Part shown: piece after piece, positions 1 to 4,195 of the stretch
How positions within the stretch are numbered: position 1 is the stretch's first letter
How the letters are laid out: every line of letters begins with the position of its first letter
From: Lacrimispora sp. 210928-DFI.3.58
GTDB taxonomy: Bacteria; Bacillota; Clostridia; Lachnospirales; Lachnospiraceae
Assembly: GCF_020554865.1 (NCBI RefSeq)
Contig: NZ_JAJCIC010000079.1
Location: forward strand, 1-5,106
Reading direction: 5' to 3'
DNA length: 5,106 nt
The notes under the pieces: generated by a model
Database searches by the model: none
The model's input: only the letters and a program-made list of their open reading frames with translations
What the model was told of the DNA's origin: nothing
Program-made: the position numbers and the translations under genes

Positions 1-64
1 CGGCAACCGCAGACTGCCGCTGGCTGCGCTGAACAATCGTGATTTCGTTGTGTGGACAGGGCAT
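1..64 (-). CDS. MobA/MobL-family relaxase, N-terminal fragment
   Basis: Only the first 21 codons are in the window; the gene continues past the left edge. The start is ATG at 64-62, with AAAGGAGGG at 80-72 seven bases upstream, a near-ideal ribosome binding site. The peptide begins MPCPHNEITIVQRSQRQSAV. This is the typical opening of the MobA/MobL (PF03389, MOBQ) relaxases of clostridial mobile elements: a short beta strand, then the R-S-x(3)-S-A-V-A segment. Members of this family nick one strand at oriT through an N-terminal tyrosine, stay bound to the 5' end, and pilot the strand into the recipient. The catalytic tyrosine and the metal-binding histidines are beyond the window, so activity cannot be judged. 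The family call rests on a short stretch but is supported by the nearby DUF3847 gene and a MOBQ-like nick sequence at 676-689. A terminator lies upstream at 128-162, so expression may depend on read-through or a local promoter. Confidence 0.85.
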   Translation of the reverse strand, partial: MPCPHNEITIVQRSQRQSAVA

Positions 65-97
65 TTCGTGTCCCTCCTTTCGCTAATTGGTGGACGG

Positions 98-224
98 GGT
101 GGCGTTTTACCACCTCATTTTGGGCAGAAAAAAAGCAGGAGACCTTTTTCAGATTTCCTGCTCGGTGTGCCGCTATGTGGGCGGCGGGTATTTAATTGTA
201 AAAGTTCGGGGCAAGTTGACCCGA
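98..224 (-). promoter_or_regulatory. Structured leader ahead of the relaxase gene
   Basis: Four inverted repeats follow each other on the minus-strand transcript: TCGGG/CCCGA at 224-220 and 210-206; GCCGC/GCGGC at 185-181 and 173-169; the terminator stem at 162-134; and GGTGG/CCACC at 114-110 and 102-98. A second CCACC (minus strand, 93-89) could replace the first in the last stem, so two exclusive pairings exist just before the relaxase ribosome binding site. I found no convincing -10/-35 pair between the terminator and the relaxase start. No known riboswitch class was recognised. The function as a leader is inference. Confidence 0.4.
128..162 (-). terminator. Intrinsic terminator upstream of the relaxase gene
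   Basis: Read on the minus strand, AGCAGGA (162-156) pairs with TCCTGCT (140-134), and positions 134-128 are seven consecutive T residues. The stem is 7 bp with a 15-nt loop. It lies between the stop of the 47-residue gene (252) and the relaxase ribosome binding site (80-72). It may end the small-gene transcript, or act as an attenuator in the relaxase leader. The T tract and stem are plain to see; the regulatory role is inference. Confidence 0.7.
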
Positions 225-233
225 TGTGAAGCT

Positions 234-250
234 GACAAACTGGAAGTTAT
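234..250 (+). repeat. 17-bp direct repeat, copy 1
   Basis: Sequence GACAAACTGGAAGTTAT, matching 2881-2897 (GATAAACTGGAAGTTAT) at 16 of 17 bases. It lies just past the stop codon of the minus-strand 47-residue gene. Origin is unclear; a match this long between two places in 5 kb has a few percent chance of being accidental by rough estimate. Confidence 0.4.
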
Positions 251-251
251 T

Positions 252-395
252 TTACTTGCGTTCTATAAATCCTATGATTGAAAAAATCAATCCTACAATC
301 CCAATTCCGATAACGAGCAGCCCCATTCCTGATGAGCAAAGAGAAATTATAATGGCAAAGAGTAGTATCGCAATACCTAATCCAATTTTCTTCAT
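252..395 (-). CDS. Small hydrophobic membrane protein, 47 residues
   Basis: A short frame runs from ATG (395-393) to TAA (254-252). AAAGGAGG at 410-403 sits seven bases before the start, and a TATAAT box at 442-437 lies upstream, so expression looks real. The peptide opens MKKIGLGIAILLFAIII and ends FIERK. It is almost entirely hydrophobic, with two likely membrane segments, about residues 4-20 and 25-43, separated by a short SSGMG turn. The basic residues at both ends (K2, K3; R46, K47) suggest both termini face the cytoplasm. A single long segment is the alternative. I do not recognise the family. Its place between oriT and the relaxase gene suggests a link with transfer, for example a membrane anchor or an entry-exclusion or regulatory peptide, but that is inference only. 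Its low-GC codons, with many ATT/ATA/TTA, contrast with the GC-richer mob genes. Confidence 0.75.
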   Translation of the reverse strand: MKKIGLGIAILLFAIIISLCSSGMGLLVIGIGIVGLIFSIIGFIERK

Positions 396-436
396 TGTAA
401 ATCCTCCTTTACAAATGCCGATTTGTTGTCATCTTC

Positions 437-467
437 ATTATACTTCATTGGCTATCGAAAAGATAGC
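437..467 (-). promoter_or_regulatory. Promoter and dyad upstream of the 47-residue gene
   Basis: On the minus strand a perfect TATAAT lies at 442-437. It ends 27 bases upstream of the ribosome binding site (410-403). The -35 region is weak (TATCTT at 465-460 with a 17-bp spacer). Overlapping that -35 position is a dyad, GCTATC-GAAAA-GATAGC (451-467), with perfect 6-bp arms, a plausible operator. The weak -35 would fit a promoter that needs, or is blocked by, a protein bound there (inference). Confidence 0.55.
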
Positions 468-488
468 ATATTTTATGAAACTTGTCGG

Positions 489-521
489 CTGGGAACAGCT
501 TGCAACGCAAGGTGTCCCCAG
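489..521. repeat. Long nested hairpin in the oriT region
   Basis: Arms 489-503 and 507-521 around the loop AAC (504-506) pair at 13 of 15 positions. The inner stem is CTTGC/GCAAG, the outer stem CTGGGAACA against TGTCCCCAG, with mismatches at 494/516 and 498/512. It could fold in the transferred single strand as an initiation or protein-binding structure, or in RNA. There is no T tract on the minus strand, so it is not an intrinsic terminator in the direction of the mob genes. Confidence 0.6.
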
Positions 522-651
522 ATGGCAAGTACACAAAAGGGTAGCTGGCGGCAGCCAGCGCAGGGGAAGCGTAGCGTCCCCTGTATGATTTGGAGCAGAC
601 CTTGACTGCGGAAAATCACAGCCCTCCGGCGAGGAGCCTTCGGAGAACGCA

Positions 652-689
652 ATGCACCAACCTCTGGGTGGTGTATAATTGCGCCCTTA
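652..689 (+). other. Predicted MOBQ nick site (nic) with its inverted repeat
   Basis: On the plus strand TAATTGCGCCCTTA (676-689) differs at one base from TAAGTGCGCCCTTA, the nick-region sequence associated with RSF1010- and pIP501-like MOBQ plasmids. By that analogy the cut falls between G681 and C682. As in RSF1010, an inverted repeat lies directly 5' of it: CACCAACC (655-662) and GGGTGGTG (666-673), with a TCT loop and one mismatch, extendable by outer pairs to 652/676. The repeat ends two bases before TAATTG. The transferred strand would leave 5' end first from C682 rightward, so the relaxase gene would enter the recipient last, the usual arrangement. The similarity is seen directly; nicking is inferred from the family. 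Confidence 0.7.
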
Positions 690-701
690 GTAAACTAAGG
701 G
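684..701. repeat. Perfect 18-bp palindrome beside nic
   Basis: CCCTTAGT (684-691) and ACTAAGGG (694-701) are exact inverted copies around AA. The left arm shares bases 684-689 with the nick core, and the palindrome covers the TAG stop codon of the DUF3847 gene (697-695). No T run follows on either strand, so it is a poor terminator. A binding site for a relaxosome protein or a transfer-termination structure is more likely (inference). Confidence 0.6.
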
Positions 702-991
702 GTTTCCGGCTTCTTCCGTTCCAGCAGTTTTTTCAATAGTTCCTGCGTGTCCTGCCTGTGAAAAATGAGTTTCAATAACAGCATGACATCATCATCTGTC
801 AGGCGTTCCGGCTCTTGCAGAAAACTTTCCAGCATACCGCCACGGGTACAGAGCCGGTGCGTCCGTTCCTTTCGGGTAAGCTGCTTCAACTGGTGCTGCA
901 ATACCTTTTCATCATTAATGGCTTTCCGCAGCTTCTTTTCGCTTTTCTCCAGCTCCCTGTTGAGCTTTTCCAGCTTTGAGGTATCAGGCAA
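695..991 (-). CDS. DUF3847-family mobilization-associated protein
   Basis: A 98-residue protein whose start is TTG at 991-989. AAAGGAGG nine bases upstream is built from the last codons of the preceding gene, and the two frames overlap by 8 bp (984-991), so the proteins are probably translationally coupled. Residues about 5-45 form a charged, heptad-like helix (KLEKLNRELEKSEKKLRKAI), probably a coiled coil. It is followed by the family's hallmark KERTHRLCTRGGMLES (41-56) and an acidic then basic helical C-terminus (residues 60-98). DUF3847 (PF12958) proteins are small and regularly encoded next to MobA/MobL relaxases in clostridial mobile elements. Their biochemical role is not settled, and an accessory role in the relaxosome is inferred from this position beside oriT. 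No later in-frame start with a better site was seen, and the length is normal for the family. The stop lies in the palindrome 684-701. Confidence 0.85.
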   Translation of the reverse strand: MPDTSKLEKLNRELEKSEKKLRKAINDEKVLQHQLKQLTRKERTHRLCTRGGMLESFLQEPERLTDDDVMLLLKLIFHRQDTQELLKKLLERKKPETP

Positions 992-1325
992 GGGCAGCGT
1001 CCTCCTTTCCCGGTATCAGCACATAAATCCTGTTTGGTTCTCCAACGCCCTGACGCACCCGCATGATAAGTCCGGCGGTTTCCAGTTCATTCAGAGAACG
1101 CTTGACCGTCATGGGACTGCGGGACAGGACTGCGGCAATGGCTGTGACAGGGAAGCAGACAAACAGGATTCCGTTCTCGTCCTCCTGCCCTTTGGACAGC
1201 ATAGCGTCCAGCATCCGGCAGTACATGACCTTTGCGGTGCTGCTGACTGGAAATCCTGTCAACGCTCTGGGAAAGGGCATACAGGGCGGCAAGGGTGTGT
1301 CTATCGTCATAAATTCAAAATTCAT
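984..1325 (-). CDS. Short RepA_N-like winged-helix protein
   Basis: A 113-residue protein starting at ATG 1325-1323; AAAGGAGG lies ten bases upstream inside the end of the previous gene, and the two overlap as ATGA (1322-1325). A second ATG follows at codon 6. Residues 16-104 resemble the N-terminal domain of RepA_N replication initiators (PF06970): PFPRALTG, a helical segment with AKVMYCRMLD (31-40), ENGILFVCFP (50-59), then a helix-turn-helix (about 60-88: TAIAAVLSRSPMTVKRSLNELETAGLI) and a wing ending QGVGEPNRIYVLIP (92-105). True RepA_N initiators are usually much longer, with a C-terminal domain missing here. It is therefore better read as a DNA-binding accessory or regulator than as a complete replication protein, although databases may name it replication initiator protein A. 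Its likely target is DNA in this module, such as oriT or the mob promoter (inference). Confidence 0.8.
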   Translation of the reverse strand: MNFEFMTIDTPLPPCMPFPRALTGFPVSSTAKVMYCRMLDAMLSKGQEDENGILFVCFPVTAIAAVLSRSPMTVKRSLNELETAGLIMRVRQGVGEPNRIYVLIPGKEDAALA

Positions 1326-1510
1326 TCGGTGTGTGCCTCCTTTTTCTTTGCTCGTTTGGATAAATAACGGGGGCAGTCAATCACAACCGCCCGGAAGCTC
1401 TGCCTGCACCCATGCTGGCATTTCCGGCATAATTCGTTGTAAGTGACACGCCCCCGGTCATTGAGGTAAAAGGAAAGCTCATATTTCCTCTTTTTACTCA
1501 TTCTCGGCAT
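1322..1510 (-). CDS. Small basic cysteine-motif protein, 62 residues
   Basis: Runs from ATG 1510-1508 to TGA 1324-1322. GGGAGG nine bases before the start is a good ribosome binding site; a second ATG at codon 4 is possible. The N-terminus is basic (MPRMSKKRKYEL). The centre carries C28-x2-C31-x3-C35 and C46, a pattern that could bind zinc. The C-terminus is lysine/arginine-rich (SKRAKKKEAHTE), and its AAGGAG codons double as the ribosome binding site of the next gene. It is the first gene of the chain with the winged-helix and DUF3847 genes. Small proteins of this kind recur at this spot in Tn1549-like and related clostridial elements, to my recollection, without known function. A nucleic-acid-binding role would fit the charge and the cysteines, but that is inference. 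Confidence 0.75.
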   Translation of the reverse strand: MPRMSKKRKYELSFYLNDRGRVTYNELCRKCQHGCRQSFRAVVIDCPRYLSKRAKKKEAHTE

Positions 1511-1530
1511 ATTGTGTTTCCTCCCGTTTT

Positions 1531-1560
1531 AGTGTATGGTTTCGGGGCGATTTTCGGCAA
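1531..1560 (-). promoter_or_regulatory. Candidate promoter of the mob gene chain
   Basis: On the minus strand TTGCCG (1560-1555), an 18-bp spacer and TACACT (1536-1531) lie just upstream of the 62-residue gene. Both boxes depart from consensus, and the -10 ends 20 bases before the start codon, giving a very short leader. A start further upstream is also possible. Confidence 0.35.
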
Positions 1561-1603
1561 AATTACAGCCATAGAGCCGCCTAAAATCTCCCGAAGTATC
1601 AGC

Positions 1604-1627
1604 GATAGGGTAGGCTATCCCCCTATC
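1604..1627. repeat. Dyad upstream of the mob genes, possible operator
   Basis: Exact 7-bp arms GATAGGG (1604-1610) and CCCTATC (1621-1627) around TAGGCTATCC. The heptamer GGCTATC (1613-1619) also occurs at 450-456, in the dyad at the promoter of the 47-residue gene. This hints at a common regulator, though the two dyads differ in orientation and spacing. Confidence 0.4.
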
Positions 1628-1917
1628 AGATTGTCGTGTTTCGGTATCATTTCGGTGTCAGTTCGCCAGTTCTCCCCGGTGTCGTTCCTCCCCTGAATCT
1701 CACAGCGGCGTATCGCTCCCTTTGGTATGCTCGTTTTGGTCAGGGTTCCTCCACATCCCTGCCAAAAGTCATGGCACTACATCGCCGGGGAAGCATATCC
1801 CACACAGGCTGGTCATTCGATTGGAATAATCCATCGATGAACTACCTGTATCATAGAACATTTTTGTGCCCTGTGCCGTATGTCCACAAAGTAGGAATTA
1901 GGAGTAAAAATCAGAAA

Positions 1918-1947
1918 TTTCCACGATTGCGGAAAGTGTGATATAAT
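1918..1947 (+). promoter_or_regulatory. Extended -10 promoter and possible operator of the XRE gene
   Basis: TGATATAAT (1939-1947) is a perfect extended -10 (TG-n-TATAAT). The best -35 is TTCCAC (1919-1924) with a 17-bp spacer; the extended -10 would compensate for its weakness. Overlapping it is the inverted repeat TTTCC (1918-1922) / GGAAA (1931-1935) with an 8-bp centre. That is a size suited to an XRE dimer, so autoregulation is plausible. The leader to the ATG is about 40 nt and holds a small GCGG/CCGC stem (1956-1959, 1971-1974). Confidence 0.7.
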
Positions 1948-1993
1948 CCAGTTAAGCGGCAGCAATGAAACCGCCGGAAAGGAGTGTGCGCCC

Positions 1994-2800
1994 ATGAAAG
2001 GAGCAACAAGCATACAGGAACGCCTTTGGGAACTCCGCAAGGACAAAGGCTTAAATCTGGAAGAACTATCAAAGCTGACGGGTATTTCCAAATCTGCTCT
2101 CGGAAGTTATGAAAAAGAGGATTTTAAGGAAATCAATCATGGCAACCTTATCACGCTGGCAGACTTCTATGGGGTTTCCGTTGATTATCTACTGTGCCGG
2201 ACAGAGAACAGGGAGCAGATCAACACGTCATTGACGGAGCTGCATTTGAATGATGAGATGGTTGCTCTCCTGAAAAGCGGTCGGATTAACAACCGTCTGC
2301 TCTGTGAGCTTGCCACACATAAAGATTTTATCAAGTTTCTTGCAGACATTGAGATTTATGTGGACGGGATTGCCACCATGCAGATTCAAAATCTCAATGC
2401 ACTTGTCGATACCGTCCGGCATGAAATCATTGAACGGTATCGCCCCGGCGAAGATGACCCCCATTTGAAAGTGTTGCAAGCCGCCCATATCAGCGATGAT
2501 GAATATTTCAGCCACATGGTTCTGGATGACCTCAATCTCATTATCCGGGATATTCGGGAAACTCACAAAAAGGACAGTGAGAGTGCGCCCCAGACCACCG
2601 TTGCCGATGAACTGAAAGAAAATCTGGAAGCGGTCGAAAATTTCAAGGGCAGTCGGGATGAAAAGCTGGTCATCCTTTATTGCAAGCAACTCGGTATCAA
2701 CTATAAAAATCTGTCGGAAGAAGAATTCCGCTGGCTCATTCGGATTCTCAAAAAATCAAAGAAAATGGGAACGCCTATCAGCCAAAGGAAAAAACGGTAA
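1994..2800 (+). CDS. XRE-family helix-turn-helix regulator, 268 residues
   Basis: ATG at 1994 is preceded by AAAGGAG (1978-1984), nine bases away. Residues 6-66 form a Cro/CI-type helix-turn-helix domain: RLWELRKDKGLNLEELSKLTG followed by the recognition-helix region ISKSALGSYEKED (31-43) and NLITLADFYGVSVDYLLCRT (51-70). The remaining 200 residues are acidic and mostly helical, with no catalytic motif, sensor domain or membrane segment that I recognise. They end in a basic tail (KKSKKMGTPISQRKKR). Proteins of this size and build recur in clostridial integrative elements next to mobilization genes; the large C-terminal part may oligomerise or sense a signal. It is divergent from the mob genes and convergent with the MATE gene, so it could repress its own promoter (dyad at 1918-1935) and the mob operon. 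The targets are inferred. The HTH call is secure. Confidence 0.88.
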   Translation: MKGATSIQERLWELRKDKGLNLEELSKLTGISKSALGSYEKEDFKEINHGNLITLADFYGVSVDYLLCRTENREQINTSLTELHLNDEMVALLKSGRINNRLLCELATHKDFIKFLADIEIYVDGIATMQIQNLNALVDTVRHEIIERYRPGEDDPHLKVLQAAHISDDEYFSHMVLDDLNLIIRDIRETHKKDSESAPQTTVADELKENLEAVENFKGSRDEKLVILYCKQLGINYKNLSEEEFRWLIRILKKSKKMGTPISQRKKR

Positions 2801-2802
2801 AG

Positions 2803-2851
2803 AAAAACCGCTGTTGCATGGTTTGTTAGCTTCCATGTAGCAGCGGTTTTT
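2803..2851. terminator. Bidirectional intrinsic terminator
   Basis: Three bases past the XRE stop, AAAAACCGCTGTTGCATGG (2803-2821) pairs along its full length with 2833-2851 (CCATG...CGGTTTTT) around an 11-nt loop, with two G-U wobbles in RNA. The stem is flanked by A5 and T5, so each strand's transcript ends in a U run. It serves the plus-strand XRE gene and the minus-strand MarR-MATE operon, which converge on it. Confidence 0.9.
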
Positions 2852-2880
2852 ACTGTGGTTATTCAGTTGAAAATCAGAAC

Positions 2881-2897
2881 GATAAACTGGAAGTTAT
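2881..2897 (+). repeat. 17-bp direct repeat, copy 2
   Basis: GATAAACTGGAAGTTAT, a 16/17 match to 234-250. Here it covers the TAA stop of the MATE gene (2896-2894) and the bases just beyond it. In both copies the repeat lies at the 3' end of a minus-strand gene, but its reading frame relative to the stop differs, so it is not shared coding sequence. Confidence 0.4.
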
Positions 2898-4195
2898 CGA
2901 TTTCTTTGTGCGCTGTATCTAACGGACAGCACAATGCTTACTGATGCGGTAATGACCTTTGCAAATACGGCGCTCCACCAAATCGTGATTTGACCGCCAA
3001 ACACCGGCGGCAGCATCAGCATCAACACCAGCATGATGATGGGTTCGATAAAGGTCAGAACATAGGACAGCACACTTTTTTCGGTTGCGTAGAAAGCCGC
3101 CGCGGAAACTCGTGTGATGGCGTCAAACGGAACCGACACAAGGAAGATCGGCATGACCTTTATGACCCCTGCGTTTACCTCGGCAGATGAACCGAACAGT
3201 AGTCCAATCTTTCCACGGAGCAGGTAAATCAGAATCGCACTGATTACCGCCAAAACCATGGAAAATTCATACGCCAGCGTTTTGGTTTGTTTGAGCGATT
3301 TTTCTTCGCCTGCTCCGTAGAACTGACTCATGAGCGGCTGGCTACCATCACCGACACCCTGCAAAAGAAGATAAACAATGCAGATGATATAGGAGATACA
3401 GGCATAGGTGGCGATAGCCTCCTGTCCGCCATAATAAACCGAAAATCGGTTGATGATCACAAGAGAGATATTTGGGGCAAGGGTCAAGCCAAATGGAGCA
3501 AGTCCGATTTTTAATATCTGAAATGCCGTTTTCGGGGTATCAACAGGTGCGATTTTCAGAGTGAGGTTCTTTTTGATGGCGCAATACACGAGTGCAACCG
3601 CCATGGTAACTCCCTGCCCAATAATGGTCGCCAATGCCGCACCGTACATGCCCCGTCCAAGAACCCACACAAAAGTATAGTCAAGAGCAACATTGGTAGC
3701 AAAGCCGCAGATCATAGCGATCATTGCCCACAAAGAACCGCCGTAATTACGCATAAACGGAACCAGTCCGGTGCCGAACACCTGTAAAATCGCTCCAAGG
3801 GCAATTACCTTGATATACTCATTTCCCAGAGTAAGCAACTCGCCCGATGCACCAAGGGCAGAAAGGATTTTCTCTGAAGTGAAGAAAACGGTGACAGTCA
3901 GGACAGCGCTGAAAAGAAGCATCAGCCATGTTGCACCGGCAACGAACTCCCGTGCTTTTTTCTCATTTCCTGCTGCTTTCAGAATGGAGTATTTGACTGA
4001 ACCGCCCATTCCGATTCCTGTCCCTACGGATTGCAGGACCGCCGTGATGGGATATGCAATGTTGATTGCGGAAAGTCCGGCATCCCCGATTGAGTTGCCT
4101 ACAAAGAAACCGTCAACGATGGCATACACCCCGGAAAGCGCAAAGGATAACACGGACGGAATCACATACTGAAAGAAAGTCCGCTTGTTATTCAC
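2894..4195 (-). CDS. MATE-family multidrug efflux transporter
   Basis: A 433-residue inner-membrane protein, near the usual length for MATE transporters (PF01554), which export cationic drugs and dyes in exchange for Na+ or H+. About twelve hydrophobic segments are visible in two halves. First half: YVIPSVLSFALSGVYAIVDGFFVG (10-33) with the conserved acidic D28 in helix 1, SAINIAYPITAVLQSVGTGIG (42-62), and NVALDYTFV (168-176), the family's N-x2-L-D motif. The second half repeats the fold from about 230, with GVGDGSQPLMSQFYGAGE (280-297) as the matching Q-P...Y-G-A-G motif. It resembles the MepA-like branch. The start is GTG (4195-4193), with GGAGGG seven bases upstream. It overlaps the end of the marR-type gene by 8 bp, so the two are cotranscribed and probably coupled. 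Substrates cannot be read from sequence. No frameshift or missing segment was seen; the short C-terminal tail (SAQRNR) is normal. Confidence 0.93.
   Translation of the reverse strand: MNNKRTFFQYVIPSVLSFALSGVYAIVDGFFVGNSIGDAGLSAINIAYPITAVLQSVGTGIGMGGSVKYSILKAAGNEKKAREFVAGATWLMLLFSAVLTVTVFFTSEKILSALGASGELLTLGNEYIKVIALGAILQVFGTGLVPFMRNYGGSLWAMIAMICGFATNVALDYTFVWVLGRGMYGAALATIIGQGVTMAVALVYCAIKKNLTLKIAPVDTPKTAFQILKIGLAPFGLTLAPNISLVIINRFSVYYGGQEAIATYACISYIICIVYLLLQGVGDGSQPLMSQFYGAGEEKSLKQTKTLAYEFSMVLAVISAILIYLLRGKIGLLFGSSAEVNAGVIKVMPIFLVSVPFDAITRVSAAAFYATEKSVLSYVLTFIEPIIMLVLMLMLPPVFGGQITIWWSAVFAKVITASVSIVLSVRYSAQRNR

Larger units (their letters stand above)
480..701. other. Origin-of-transfer region (oriT), non-coding and rich in hairpins
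   Basis: This stretch between the 47-residue gene and the DUF3847 stop has no credible gene. It contains a close succession of inverted repeats: 489-521, 544-559 (GCTGGC/GCCAGC), 561-583 (CAGGGGA/TCCCCTG), 624-645 (CTCCG/CGGAG), 655-673 and 684-701. The last two flank a sequence very close to the MOBQ nick consensus. Location beside relaxase and DUF3847 genes, the repeat content and the nick-like core together support oriT. The left limit is approximate; the minimal functional oriT is probably only the right-hand 50-60 bases. Confidence 0.65.
1511..1993. other. Divergent intergenic region with dyads and tiny overlapping frames
   Basis: About 480 bases between the minus-strand mob genes and the plus-strand XRE gene hold no gene of ordinary size. 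Dyads seen: GATAGGG/CCCTATC at 1604-1610 and 1621-1627 (10-nt loop, also containing a GATAG/CTATC pair at 1604-1608 and 1615-1619), and an imperfect hairpin at 1817-1837 (TCGA-T-TGGA, loop ATAA, TCCATCGA). On the minus strand a series of tiny frames overlap: 1834-1769 (21 residues), 1796-1740 (18), 1756-1700 (18), 1703-1647 (18, GTG start), 1650-1615 (11) and 1572-1498 (24). None has a convincing ribosome binding site except possibly the fourth. They may be chance, decayed sequence or a translated leader. Confidence 0.45.

Noticed and set aside
87..588. Plus-strand frames of 64 and 120 codons
   Set aside because: They run antisense to the relaxase leader, the 47-residue gene and the oriT repeats, without ribosome binding sites.
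672..679. TATAAT on the plus strand as a promoter
   Set aside because: No -35 box at a fitting distance, and no plus-strand gene follows. The bases are better explained by the nick region.
765..1367. Long plus-strand open frame of 200 codons
   Set aside because: It lies antisense to the DUF3847 and winged-helix genes, which have family matches and ribosome binding sites. Its serine/phenylalanine/arginine-rich product is a typical shadow.
1636..1941. Plus-strand open frame of 101 codons in the divergent region
   Set aside because: No ribosome binding site, no recognisable family, and it runs into the XRE promoter. The opposite 92-codon minus frame (1813-2091) likewise overlaps the XRE start and looks like chance.
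2228..2689. Minus-strand open frame of 153 codons
   Set aside because: Antisense to the XRE gene, with no ribosome binding site and no family resemblance.
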